Below, one piece after another: positions 53,185-62,391 of a DNA stretch of 64,000 bases. Position 1 is the stretch's first letter. The number at the start of each line of letters is the position of its first letter. Position numbers and translations under genes: made by a program. Below the pieces are notes generated by a model. The model did not search any database. It was not told the DNA's origin and saw only the letters and a list, made by a program, of their open reading frames with translations. The stretch is from an uncultured Psychroserpens sp. Its GTDB lineage: Bacteria > Bacteroidota > Bacteroidia > Flavobacteriales > Flavobacteriaceae. Location: NCBI RefSeq assembly GCF_947500255.1, contig NZ_CANMRL010000005.1:124001-188000 (forward strand). Direction: 5' to 3'.

Positions 53185-53970
53185 TTAGTTTCTGAAAATG
53201 AAAATTGCAGCTACTGTTGCAAGCGTTGAGATTGCAGAAATTAAAACACCTGTATTTGGCGTATAGGAAGAGGTTTTAATTCTTGCATTATTTGGCTCTA
53301 CATAAATGACATCATTCTGTGTTAAATAATACACAGGAGAATTCACAACGTTTATAGACGTCAAATCATACTTTGCATATTTTTTCTTTCCATCAACTTC
53401 ACGAATTAAAAAAACGTTATCTCTCTTTCCATAAATCGTTAAATCTCCTGCCAAACCTAATGCTTGTGTCAAAGAAATACGTTCACCTTCAACAGTATAT
53501 GCTCCAGGTCTGTTAACTTCTCCAAGAACCGTCACTGTAAAATTGATAAGTCGTATATTCACAATAAACTCCTTTACATATTCGCCAATCTTCTCTTTGA
53601 GCATAGCCGTTGCTTCTACGCGTGTAAGTCCGCCCATTTTTATAGTTCCAAGTACTGGAAATTCGATATTACCTTCAGGATCTAGTAAATATGTTTGTCT
53701 TAAAACGGTTGGTTGATTAGCAGCGCCTCCAGAAGTGTTATAAGCAACTGCAGGTAAATTAAACGCAGCTACAGATTCGGAAATTTCAGCAGACACATCT
53801 ATGGTTAATATATCATTTGGTTTATATCTAATTTGAAAATTATTATCCAATTCACTCAAACTTACATCTGTAATTGGCTCATCTTGAAAATATACAAGCT
53901 CTTTTCTTGTTCCGCAAGATGATAGTATTACAAAAGAAAATAAAAGAAATAATTTTAAAGTGTTACTCAT
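53185..53970 (-). CDS. Wza-like polysaccharide export lipoprotein
   Basis: Outer-membrane export protein of the Wza type (261 aa from ATG 53970; an ATG at 53982 would add four residues). It has a lipoprotein signal with the cysteine in ILSSCGTR. Residues about 50-150 form the Poly_export domain (YKPNDILTIDVSAEI ... GNIEFPVLGTIKMGGLT) and about 155-200 an SLBB repeat (VTVLGEVNRPGAYTVEG). A single hydrophobic helix ends the chain, which can form the outer-membrane pore. Lies between the CapD-like gene and wzc. Confidence 0.94.
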   Translation of the reverse strand: MSNTLKLFLLFSFVILSSCGTRKELVYFQDEPITDVSLSELDNNFQIRYKPNDILTIDVSAEISESVAAFNLPAVAYNTSGGAANQPTVLRQTYLLDPEGNIEFPVLGTIKMGGLTRVEATAMLKEKIGEYVKEFIVNIRLINFTVTVLGEVNRPGAYTVEGERISLTQALGLAGDLTIYGKRDNVFLIREVDGKKKYAKYDLTSINVVNSPVYYLTQNDVIYVEPNNARIKTSSYTPNTGVLISAISTLATVAAIFIFRN

Positions 53971-54003
53971 ATTTTGATGCATAATATTTTGATTTGGTCA
54001 GAT

Positions 54004-55896
54004 TTATTTTTTTGAATCTAAGACTTCGTATTTAGAGTTGTTAGAAATGTATTCTGGAATAATTTCTTTGATTAAAGAAACAATTTCAAGATTTTGAGAC
54101 TTAGAATTTAAAGTACATAAAGTTGCAATCTTATCACTTATGGTCAAAGTGTCGATCGCTTTAGTTTTAGCAATCATAATCTTTTCATGATAAGTTGGTC
54201 TTGTGTTTTCACCATCGGCTAGTAATTCTTCATAAATTTTTTCACCAGGACGTAAGCCCGTTATTTTAATCTTAATATCTTCAGGATATCTCAACCCAGA
54301 AAGGATAACCATATTTTTGGCGAGGTCATAAATTTTCACAGACTCTCCCATGTCAAACACAAAAATCTCTCCACCATTACCCATGGTTGCAGCCTCTAAT
54401 ACTAACTGACAAGCTTCTGAAATGGTCATGAAATAACGAGTAATGTCTTTATGTGTTACAGTTAATGGTCCTCCATTTTCTATTTGCTTTTTGAACAATG
54501 GAATCACAGAACCATTAGAGCCTAATACGTTACCAAATCGAGTTGTTATAAATTTTGTCTTTCCTTTTCCTTGTAAGCAATTAACATAGAGCTCAGCAAT
54601 ACGTTTGGTCGCTCCCATAACGTTTGTTGGGTTTACAGCTTTATCAGTAGAAATGAGTACAAATTTGTTTACGCCATGTTTTACAGATAAACTAGCGATG
54701 TGTCTTGTGCCACCAATATTTACGCTTACAGCTTCGTAAGGATTATTTTCCATTAAAGGCACATGTTTGTAAGCTGCGGCATGAAATACAATTTTAGGTT
54801 TATGAATCTGAAATAGTTGTTCCATACGTCTAAAATCTCTCACATCTGCAACAATAGCTGTAAATTTCTTTACGTCTTTTTGAACAAATTCCTGTTGCAA
54901 TTCATAAAGCGGTGATTCTGCAGTATCTATAAGAATCAGTTTTTTATAATTATAATTTGTCGCTTTTCTAGCTATTTCACTACCAATAGAACCTGCTGCT
55001 CCTGTGATTAAAATAATCTGATTTTCATATTCATCTAAAAGGGCTGGATTAGTTATCGAAATAGGATCGCGCCCTAGGAGATCTTCAATATTTACCTCTT
55101 TTATTTGACCAACACTTAAGTCGCCATCAATCCAGTTTTGAACAGGAGGTACGATTTTTACTTTTAAGCCAAGCTCAAATAAAAGCCCTGATATTTGCAA
55201 CAATCTAGCCGACTCAATATTTTGGATAGAAATAATAACTTCCTCAACTCTATATTTTTCAATAAACTTTGGAGTGATCTTATCTAAACTATACACAGAT
55301 AGTGTATTTATCTTTTTACCTATTTTTCGTTCATTATCATCAATAAAACCTATAATGACGTGACTATTCTTTGGATCATTCGTTATGGCGTCATAAGTAA
55401 TCATACCAGAATTTCCTGCTCCAAAAATTAAAACACGTTTTTGTGTTTTAATATCTTGCATCAACTTATTGTACATGGATTTTATAAACAGTTTAAATCC
55501 AACGAGAAATAGAATGTTGAGAAGTAAATGAATATAGATTATAGATCCTGAAATATTAAAAATGCTTTCATAATTTAATCGTCTGCTGAAAAAGGTAGAT
55601 ACAATTAAAATGGTCGCTAAAATATTGACACCTATAATTATATTGATGACATCTTTAAAACCAGTAAATCTTACAACACCTTTGTAAGATCCAACAAGTA
55701 AAAAGCTAATAAGAGCAGCTAAAAATACAAACGGAATTTGTTTAAACATGACTACAAAATCAAAATCTAGATTGAAATTGAATCTTATAATATAGGCAGC
55801 AATAAAGGTAAACGCTACGATATTTAAATCGAAAAGCATTACCAACCATTTGGATGCATATCTATGTGAAATATTTTGTAGTAGACTTTTAATCAT
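54004..55896 (-). CDS. CapD/PglF-like nucleoside-diphosphate-sugar dehydratase
   Basis: Membrane-bound extended SDR (630 aa). The first 150 residues contain four to five membrane helices; then a GAGNSGMITYDAI nucleotide-binding segment; then the catalytic Rossmann domain beginning ITGAAGSIGSEIAR and carrying the ISTDKAVNPTNVMGATKR active-site motif where Met replaces the usual Tyr, as in FlaA1/PglF. It makes UDP-4-keto-6-deoxy sugars from UDP-GlcNAc. The DegT gene ahead overlaps by 4 bp and would aminate the product, the first steps of UDP-bacillosamine-like sugar synthesis. Confidence 0.94.
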   Translation of the reverse strand: MIKSLLQNISHRYASKWLVMLFDLNIVAFTFIAAYIIRFNFNLDFDFVVMFKQIPFVFLAALISFLLVGSYKGVVRFTGFKDVINIIIGVNILATILIVSTFFSRRLNYESIFNISGSIIYIHLLLNILFLVGFKLFIKSMYNKLMQDIKTQKRVLIFGAGNSGMITYDAITNDPKNSHVIIGFIDDNERKIGKKINTLSVYSLDKITPKFIEKYRVEEVIISIQNIESARLLQISGLLFELGLKVKIVPPVQNWIDGDLSVGQIKEVNIEDLLGRDPISITNPALLDEYENQIILITGAAGSIGSEIARKATNYNYKKLILIDTAESPLYELQQEFVQKDVKKFTAIVADVRDFRRMEQLFQIHKPKIVFHAAAYKHVPLMENNPYEAVSVNIGGTRHIASLSVKHGVNKFVLISTDKAVNPTNVMGATKRIAELYVNCLQGKGKTKFITTRFGNVLGSNGSVIPLFKKQIENGGPLTVTHKDITRYFMTISEACQLVLEAATMGNGGEIFVFDMGESVKIYDLAKNMVILSGLRYPEDIKIKITGLRPGEKIYEELLADGENTRPTYHEKIMIAKTKAIDTLTISDKIATLCTLNSKSQNLEIVSLIKEIIPEYISNNSKYEVLDSKK

Positions 55897-57017
55897 GCTC
55901 TAAAATACGTTTTTATTGCTGATGTTACTCTATTTATTTCATTTTCAGTCAAGTTAGAGCCGCTAGGTAAGCACAATCCTTTTTCAAATAAATCGTCAGA
56001 AATACCATTAAGATATTTTGGAGCATCTTTAAAAATGGGCTGTTGATGCATTGGTTTCCAAAGCGGTCTGGTTTCTATATTTACTTTTTCTAGTGCTAAT
56101 CTGATTGATTCTCTCATGGTTTCAGAGGACGTTAAAAGACATGATAACCAGCGATTAGAAAAACACCCTTCAGGTTCATCAAAAAACTGAAGTTCAGCTA
56201 TATCTTTTAGGTGTTCTTTATATGTATTAAAGTTTTGTCTGCGTGCCTCTACACGACTATCTAAAACTTCCATTTGACCTCTTCCTATACCAGCTAAAAC
56301 ATTAGATAATCTATAATTATAGCCTATAGATGAATGTAAATATTCTACAGCCTTATCTCTGGCTTGAGTAGCTAAAAAAACAGCTTTCTCTTTTAGTTCA
56401 ACATTTTTGGTAACAATAGCGCCTCCACCAGAAGTTGTAATAATCTTGTTTCCATTAAATGATAACACTGCGATATCACCAAATGTGCCACACTTAACCG
56501 ATTTATAAGTACTGCCAAGAGCCTCGGCACTATCCTCTAAAACTGGAATATTATAACTATTGGCTACACGATGAATTTCTTCAACATTGTAAGGCATACC
56601 ATATAGATGTACAGCAATTATGGCTTTTGGTTTTTTTCCTTTATCAATACGATCTTTAATAGCTATTTCCAATTGTTCGGGGCACATATTCCATGTGTCA
56701 CGTTCACTATCAATAAAAATTGGTGTAGCACCTTGATAGACTATTGGATTTGCTGAAGCAGAAAATGTCTTTGTTTGACAAATGACTTCATCACCTTGAC
56801 CAACTTCTAATAAAATAAGACCGATATGAATTGCAGCTGTGCCAGAACTTAGGGCAGCAACATGACTATCTTCTTTGAGATAGTTTTGAATATCGTTTTC
56901 AAAACCATTAACATTAGGCCCTAAAGGGGCTATCCAATTAGTTTCAAAAGCATTGTTAATATAAGATTGTTCTTTTCCGCTCATATGAGGGGATGACAAC
57001 CAAATTTTTGATTCCAT
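55893..57017 (-). CDS. PglE/EpsN-like DegT aminotransferase
   Basis: PLP-dependent sugar aminotransferase (374 aa from ATG 57017; a TTG six bases upstream is less likely). The opening IWLSSPHMSGKEQ and NWIAPLGPNV are characteristic of the EpsN/PglE group. The PLP lysine is in SFNGNKIITTSGGG, with the preceding ALGSTYKSVKCGTFGD block. It aminates the 4-keto sugar produced by the CapD-like protein to a UDP-4-amino-4,6-dideoxy sugar. Overlaps that gene by 4 bp. An N-acyltransferase (PglD-like) is not adjacent. Confidence 0.93.
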   Translation of the reverse strand: MESKIWLSSPHMSGKEQSYINNAFETNWIAPLGPNVNGFENDIQNYLKEDSHVAALSSGTAAIHIGLILLEVGQGDEVICQTKTFSASANPIVYQGATPIFIDSERDTWNMCPEQLEIAIKDRIDKGKKPKAIIAVHLYGMPYNVEEIHRVANSYNIPVLEDSAEALGSTYKSVKCGTFGDIAVLSFNGNKIITTSGGGAIVTKNVELKEKAVFLATQARDKAVEYLHSSIGYNYRLSNVLAGIGRGQMEVLDSRVEARRQNFNTYKEHLKDIAELQFFDEPEGCFSNRWLSCLLTSSETMRESIRLALEKVNIETRPLWKPMHQQPIFKDAPKYLNGISDDLFEKGLCLPSGSNLTENEINRVTSAIKTYFRA

Positions 57018-57233
57018 AATCAACTTGTTAAGTAAGTTTATTACTATACAGCGTCTTGTTTAGCGAGGGATTTGGGTGAAATTTTATTGAATTACTACCT
57101 AGTTTATAGGTAAGAATCAGAAAAATTTCATGTTAAATATGCATTAATACCATAAAACCAACCAAATAAACACGATAAAAAACAATTTTTCACGTTAACT
57201 TAGAATTGTAGCTTTTGTAAGAAAAGTTTAATT

Positions 57234-58238
57234 TTAAGAAGTAGACTTTATTTTAGTGGCTAAACCAGTCATAGTCTCACTCTCAAAACCATACTTCTTA
57301 TTGAGCTTTCGATAAGTTTTAAAGACCTCTTCGAGGTTTTTAAAATTGTCATCCATTTGAGCTCCAAAGTTATGGGGATGCCACCATAAGTGATACAGTT
57401 CATTTTTCTTAGCAGCATGAGTCATAGCTTTTTTAATTCGTCTAACTTTTAGTGGTTCTAAAAATTTGAGTTTGCTACTGTACGCTCTAAATAATCTACT
57501 AGATGGAAGGTTAAGTACATCTTTGTTTTGGTTAATCTCTTTTGTGTTATAAGTATTAGCTCCTGTTACATTGACATAGGAGTCTAAGAGTCTTAAAAAT
57601 TTAAATATGTACCAACCATGATAGGATTTGGTTGTATGAATATTATAGATATATGCTTTTTCTTTACCTCTAAATGATGTTATACCATGTTTGTGGCACA
57701 CATCTAAATATGGTTTATCTATTGGCTTGTCGGCCTCAATCATATTTCTAGGAAATACAATACTCTTAAGATCGATACCTAAGGGTTGGGCAATAGCTAT
57801 TGCCGCTTTCAGATCTTCATCAAATTGTTCAACAGTTTGACCGTGTTCATGACAATAGAAATGGCAAAATGTATGAGTGCCTATTTCATGATTACCGTTA
57901 TCTCTAATTTTTTTGATTCCAGAAATTGCATAATGGAAGGGATCATTGTCTTCATTATCACCAATAGAATCAATAAGTGGATACGGGCTAAATTTTTTAT
58001 GAAGGTATGTAGGTTTATGCTTTGGGAGGTGATTTAATAAATCATTTTTGTCTTTGGCAAATAAAAAACCAACGGTAGAGAACGTGATTTTTACACCATA
58101 AGCATCGCTCATCTCTAAAAGTCTGTCTATCACTTTTCCAACATTAGCGAGATTTTCTCTGTATTCATCAACAGATTTCTTATCAAAAACTCCCCAATGA
58201 ATTTCATAATCTAAAGAAATAACAAAATGACCGTTCAT
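57234..58238 (-). CDS. polysaccharide deacetylase family protein
   Basis: NodB-like deacetylase (334 aa), mostly catalytic domain. The metal and base residues appear in VISLDYEIHWG (Asp10) and GTHTFCHFYC (His-x3-His). It removes N- or O-acetyl groups from a sugar polymer or precursor; no signal peptide is seen, so it may act on intracellular lipid-linked intermediates. It lies alone on the minus strand, divergent from the GNAT-like gene at 58352 and separated from the aminotransferase by about 210 bases that hold only a short TACCTA/TAGGTA hairpin. Confidence 0.87.
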   Translation of the reverse strand: MNGHFVISLDYEIHWGVFDKKSVDEYRENLANVGKVIDRLLEMSDAYGVKITFSTVGFLFAKDKNDLLNHLPKHKPTYLHKKFSPYPLIDSIGDNEDNDPFHYAISGIKKIRDNGNHEIGTHTFCHFYCHEHGQTVEQFDEDLKAAIAIAQPLGIDLKSIVFPRNMIEADKPIDKPYLDVCHKHGITSFRGKEKAYIYNIHTTKSYHGWYIFKFLRLLDSYVNVTGANTYNTKEINQNKDVLNLPSSRLFRAYSSKLKFLEPLKVRRIKKAMTHAAKKNELYHLWWHPHNFGAQMDDNFKNLEEVFKTYRKLNKKYGFESETMTGLATKIKSTS

Positions 58239-58258
58239 AGCATGATTTAAATTCGCAT

Positions 58259-58266
58259 CAAATGTA
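58259..58266 (-). promoter_or_regulatory. possible -7 element of the deacetylase gene
   Basis: Minus-strand TACATTTG fits TAnnTTTG and lies 20 nt before the ATG. No clear -33 element. The flanking sequence closely resembles that of the XRE gene promoter at 1766. Confidence 0.35.
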
Positions 58267-58299
58267 AATAAAATTAACAGTATTTTTTAATTCTCTTAA

Positions 58300-58331
58300 T
58301 TGATTATAACTTTATAAAAATGTTACTTTTG
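58300..58331 (+). promoter_or_regulatory. predicted promoter of the FemAB/GNAT-like gene
   Basis: TTG (58300-58302) and TACTTTTG (58324-58331, TAnnTTTG) are 21 nt apart; ATG at 58352 is 20 nt downstream. Good match to the Bacteroidota consensus. Confidence 0.55.
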
Positions 58332-58351
58332 CATCTCGTATTTGTAATTCA

Positions 58352-59599
58352 ATGAAAACCAACCCGTTTACATCTTCGATTTTTGAAAACACTTGGTCCA
58401 AGCACTTTAATAGAGGAAAGGATTTAGTGGCTTTTGAATTTATTAAAGGTTTGAAGTTTGTAAAGAATTCACCTAATGGGATTTATGTAAATGCTGGTAG
58501 AAATTTGACTAAGGGTTTATATTACGACTTAGATTTGACTAAGGGTGATTATAAAGGCAAGACATTTTTAATTTATGATGTGCCGTCTTATTTTGATCTG
58601 GAAGAATTTAATACGGCTTCTAATTCGTCATTACGACTTAAGACAGTATTTCAGTATCGAGGGTTTTTAATGGATATTACTTCATTTAATTCCCAAGATG
58701 AATATATAAATTCTCAATTCAGTTCGAAAAACAGAAGAGAATTTCGTTCTAATCAGCGCCGATTGGAGACCTGTTTTGATATTGATTATTCGTTTATACA
58801 TGGTGCAATTTCTCAAGCAGAATTTGATGCGATTTTCAAGCATTTTTATGCTTTGCTAAGTAAGCGTTTTGCTGATAAACAAACAAACTACCACCATTTG
58901 GGCGAAAGAAAATGGAGTTATTACAAAGACCTAGTATTTAGAATGTTGCAAGAAAAGAAAGCCTCGTTGTTAGTCATAAGTAATACTAATACTCCCATAG
59001 GAATTACGCTTAATTTTCACGCTGAAGATATTCTTTTTGAGACCATTACTGTCTTTGACCCAGATTATTACAAATTCAGTATAGGTAAAACATCTATCAT
59101 AAAATTGTTGGAATGGTGTTTTGAAAATAATTATAGAATTTCCGATTTTTCAAAAGGAGATTTTAGCTATAAGCACAAGTGGAGTAACCTTGTTTATGAT
59201 TTTCATTATCATATTTTGTACGATTCTAAATCTATAATGTCCAGACTGAGGGCCCAATATGCTGTTTCATATTATAAATTGAAATTGTATTTAAGAGAAA
59301 AGAAGGTTAATGAATTGTATAGAAAGTATAAGTTTTTTATCACAGGAGGTCACAAGGAAAAAGACGATAAAGCCTATGAAAACTACAGGTTTGAAAAAAT
59401 GAATGATTTTAATCCTTCAGAAGACTATGAGTCTTTAGATTTTGAATTAGAAATGTATCGCTTTTTACGACAATTTGTATATACGTTTATGTTTGCAAAC
59501 CCTGAATCTATTAAAAACATAAAGATTTTCAAGAATAAGGTTAAAAATGAATTTGTTATTTCAGGGTCTAAAAGGTCTCAAAAAATTATTTTTGATTAG
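58352..59599 (+). CDS. FemAB/BioF2-like acyltransferase
   Basis: Predicted GNAT-superfamily transferase (415 aa) of the BioF2/FemAB-like type often found in polysaccharide clusters. Supporting segments: FSSKNRREFRSNQRRLE, then a second half with ISNTNTPIGITLNFH, FDPDYYKFSIGKTSIIKLLEWCFENNYRISDF and SKGDFSYKHKW, the typical order. The C-terminus has basic and aromatic residues. It would transfer an acyl or aminoacyl group to an amino sugar of the glycan. It is the only plus-strand gene inside the cluster and overlaps the end of the ATP-grasp gene by 14 bp. Confidence 0.8.
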   Translation: MKTNPFTSSIFENTWSKHFNRGKDLVAFEFIKGLKFVKNSPNGIYVNAGRNLTKGLYYDLDLTKGDYKGKTFLIYDVPSYFDLEEFNTASNSSLRLKTVFQYRGFLMDITSFNSQDEYINSQFSSKNRREFRSNQRRLETCFDIDYSFIHGAISQAEFDAIFKHFYALLSKRFADKQTNYHHLGERKWSYYKDLVFRMLQEKKASLLVISNTNTPIGITLNFHAEDILFETITVFDPDYYKFSIGKTSIIKLLEWCFENNYRISDFSKGDFSYKHKWSNLVYDFHYHILYDSKSIMSRLRAQYAVSYYKLKLYLREKKVNELYRKYKFFITGGHKEKDDKAYENYRFEKMNDFNPSEDYESLDFELEMYRFLRQFVYTFMFANPESIKNIKIFKNKVKNEFVISGSKRSQKIIFD

Positions 59600-60617
59600 A
59601 GCTTTTTATTTCTAGCATTCTATCACATTTTGAAAATGTTACACCAGCTTTGTAATTATTAAATTGTTCCACATTTTTATTCCCTTTTAGCCATTCAATA
59701 TAAATTGAAGCTGTATTAATTCCTGCTTCATGTGAAAAAGGGTAACCTCCTCCAAATCTTGGATTTAACTCTAATGTGTAAAGTTGATTGTTGGCAATAA
59801 ATACGTCGCAATCCAAACTTCCTATATGTTTGAGATGTTCAGATATTTTTTTCCCAATAGCTTCAAATTTTTTATCGATTACAGATACAGCCTTATCGGT
59901 TTCTCCAGATCGCATATTTAGTTTTTCTCTTACAAAGGTTCCATAGTATTCACCACCAAAATCATTCACGATATCCATTCCAAACTCTCTACCATCCAAT
60001 TTCTCTTGAATGAGAATAGCATTATCAATATCTTGCTCGCTTGCTGTATTTAATATAGACTTTTTTAGTTTTATATGTTGAAGTTTAAATGCCAATTCTA
60101 ATTCTTCTCTTGATTCAGGAAAATCGATGCCTATTGAGGCACTTCCCCAACGTGGCTTAACCACTAAAGGATAATCTAACACACCATCTTTAATTGCCGT
60201 TAATGCTTGTTTAAGGTTGGTATATGTTTGTGGTGTTTGTAGTCCAATAGATTTTAAAAAATTAAATGTTTCAATTTTGTCAAATGCTATGTCAATTACT
60301 TTTGCATTAGAGACAATAATTTTTGCTCCAGTGGCTTCTAATTCTTTTTTATGCTTTGAAAGCAACGGAAGTTCTAGGTCATTTAATGATATAACAGCAG
60401 TAATATGATGATCTACAATTATCTTTTTGAGTTCGTCCAAATAGGTGTTGTCATAAATACTTGGCACTAAAATCGCCAAATCTGCATCTACCATTGCAGG
60501 CGCGGTCAGACTCATATCGGCAGCTATTACGCGACCTTCATCTTTAATTGCTTCTTTAAAGTAATTGATGAGATAATTGCGTCGACCTGCACAAGTAAAT
60601 AATAGGTTAATTGCCAT
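59586..60617 (-). CDS. ATP-grasp ligase in polysaccharide cluster
   Basis: Carbamoyl-phosphate-synthase-like ATP-grasp protein (343 aa from ATG 60617; the longer frame to 60668 overlaps the sugar transferase further and is less likely). Seen: an N-terminal nucleotide-type fold (LLFTCAGRRNYLINYF), the ATP loop VVKPRWGSASIGI, EFGMDIVNDFGGEYYG and the metal motif LELNPRFGGGYPFSHEAG. Members of this group add amino acids or carboxylates to sugars or lipids. Its start overlaps the sugar-transferase end by 11 bp, so they are coupled. Substrate unknown. Confidence 0.85.
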   Translation of the reverse strand: MAINLLFTCAGRRNYLINYFKEAIKDEGRVIAADMSLTAPAMVDADLAILVPSIYDNTYLDELKKIIVDHHITAVISLNDLELPLLSKHKKELEATGAKIIVSNAKVIDIAFDKIETFNFLKSIGLQTPQTYTNLKQALTAIKDGVLDYPLVVKPRWGSASIGIDFPESREELELAFKLQHIKLKKSILNTASEQDIDNAILIQEKLDGREFGMDIVNDFGGEYYGTFVREKLNMRSGETDKAVSVIDKKFEAIGKKISEHLKHIGSLDCDVFIANNQLYTLELNPRFGGGYPFSHEAGINTASIYIEWLKGNKNVEQFNNYKAGVTFSKCDRMLEIKSSNQK

Positions 60618-61245
60618 GAGTTGAATTTTGATTGGTTTCTGTTCCCATAAAATCAGGAACGATATCATTTTCTACACTGTAAATTCCATCTTTTTTAAAC
60701 ACTTTATATACTGTTAAAAATAGAATTTTTATATCTAATACAAACGACATGTGTTTTACATACCACACATCATATTCAAATTTTTGTTCCCAACTAATTG
60801 CATTTCTGCCATTTACTTGAGCCCAGCCAGTAATTCCAGGTTTAATATCATGTCGTTGTTTTTGAAAATCATTGTATCGCGATAAATATCTAATCAATAA
60901 TGGTCTAGGACCAATAATACTCATATCGCCTTTAATGACATTTAATAACTGAGGTATTTCATCTAAAGAGTATTTGCGAACAAAAATCCCGGCCTTAGTT
61001 AAGCGTTGAGAAGGAGGAAGGAGTTGACCATTAGCATCAGTTTTATCGTTCATTGTCTTAAACTTGATAATTTTAAAGATGCGTTCATTTTTACCAGGTC
61101 GTTCTTGATAGAAAAAAGCTTTTCCATTATTTTTAATCATAAGGGTCAACCAGGTAATAGAAAATATTGGAAGCAGTAAAATAAACCCAATACTTGCCGA
61201 TATAATATCAAAAAATGGCTTGACAATATGTTTGTATAGTCCCAT
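60607..61245 (-). CDS. PglC/WcaJ-type initiating sugar-phosphate transferase
   Basis: Monotopic phosphoglycosyl transferase (212 aa), the short PglC-like form. It has one N-terminal re-entrant membrane helix (about 12-32), and the conserved catalytic region KIIKFKTMND, SLDEIPQLLNVIKGDMSIIGPRPL and KPGITGWAQVNGRNAISWEQKF. It transfers a sugar-1-phosphate to undecaprenyl phosphate, starting the glycan. The CapD and DegT genes in the cluster suggest a bacillosamine-type first sugar. It overlaps the glycosyltransferase before it by 1 bp. Confidence 0.95.
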   Translation of the reverse strand: MGLYKHIVKPFFDIISASIGFILLLPIFSITWLTLMIKNNGKAFFYQERPGKNERIFKIIKFKTMNDKTDANGQLLPPSQRLTKAGIFVRKYSLDEIPQLLNVIKGDMSIIGPRPLLIRYLSRYNDFQKQRHDIKPGITGWAQVNGRNAISWEQKFEYDVWYVKHMSFVLDIKILFLTVYKVFKKDGIYSVENDIVPDFMGTETNQNSTHGN

Positions 61246-62390
61246 TAACCTAAACTATTATAATATTTTAAAATTTCATTCCACACAAATTCTTGCTCAT
61301 AACGCTCCAAAATTCTAGATCTTGTATGATTGATCATGTCCTTTCTTTTTTTAGGATTGTCAATCATGAACTGCATTGCATTTTCTAAAGCCAATTCATC
61401 TTTTACAGGTATGACTAATCCATTGACTTTGTCCTCAATGACCTCATTGCACCCATTAATATCTGAAACAATACAAGGCAAATGCATACAGCTACATTGC
61501 AGTACTACGTTAGGAAAACCTTCTCTATAGCTAGGAAATGTTAATACATCTGAAATAGCTACATACGGTCTAATATCCTTCTGCATACCAACTGCTAATA
61601 TTTGATTGTTTTCTTTAATAAGTGCTTCGGTTTCTGGTAATAAAGGATCTAAATGATTCTCTCTAGGTCCAACCAGAATCAATTTACATTTGAGTTGTTT
61701 TTTTGAGAGTCGGTTAAAGGCATTCACTAACTCATTAATGCCTTTATCTCTAACTATTCGTCCGATAAATATAAAAACTATATCATCTTTAGAAATGCCA
61801 AGTTCTTCTCTAAGCTCTGTTTTGGTTTTTTCTGAAACATGCGCTGTATCATAGTGCTTTGTGTCAATACCATTAGAGCTTCCATTAGCAATAACCAATA
61901 ATTTTTCTGGTGTTGTGTATTTATTTTCAATAATGATTTTTTCTAATCCGAATGAATTTGGTAGAATTTTAGTAGCACAACTATAAGTGAATTTTTCAAC
62001 GGCATCTAACAACGTTCTCTTAGTGCCTGTAGTTTCCAATAAAGGCAGGCCAGCAATAGTGTGGAGTCTATGTGGTACACGAGCTAGTTTTGCAGCTAGC
62101 ATACCTAATGTTCCAGCTTTAGGCGTATGCGTATGGACAATAAAGGGTTTTTCAGATTTAAAAAATTTATAGAGTTTATATGTTGCTTTTAGATCTTTTA
62201 ATGGTGTAATAGTCCTAGTCATCTCTACGACATGCGTTTTGATACCTTCATTTTGTCTTACCTCTGCTAAAGCGTCACCGTCTCCTGAAACACCAATAAC
62301 GTCATAATGATCACTCATAAAGCGCGATTGACCTTTTAAAAGCGTTCTCAATGACGAAGGAACTGTTGTGATGCGAATAATCTTTTGCAT
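61245..62390 (-). CDS. GT4 family glycosyltransferase
   Basis: GT-B-fold glycosyltransferase (381 aa). Seen: the N-terminal donor-side domain (HTHTPKAGTLGMLAAKLARVPHR is the family block), then IFIGRIVRDKGINELVNAF and the E-x7-E type nucleotide motif SYREGFPNVVLQCSCM. It extends the lipid-linked glycan; sugar and linkage are unknown. It overlaps the sugar transferase gene by 1 bp and follows the next GT by 1 nt, so these genes are one transcript. Confidence 0.93.
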   Translation of the reverse strand: MQKIIRITTVPSSLRTLLKGQSRFMSDHYDVIGVSGDGDALAEVRQNEGIKTHVVEMTRTITPLKDLKATYKLYKFFKSEKPFIVHTHTPKAGTLGMLAAKLARVPHRLHTIAGLPLLETTGTKRTLLDAVEKFTYSCATKILPNSFGLEKIIIENKYTTPEKLLVIANGSSNGIDTKHYDTAHVSEKTKTELREELGISKDDIVFIFIGRIVRDKGINELVNAFNRLSKKQLKCKLILVGPRENHLDPLLPETEALIKENNQILAVGMQKDIRPYVAISDVLTFPSYREGFPNVVLQCSCMHLPCIVSDINGCNEVIEDKVNGLVIPVKDELALENAMQFMIDNPKKRKDMINHTRSRILERYEQEFVWNEILKYYNSLG

Positions 62391-62391
62391 A

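Noticed and set aside
57096-57112. TACCTA/TAGGTA hairpin between the aminotransferase and deacetylase genes
   Set aside because: Short stem with no T-run; too weak to call a terminator or operator.
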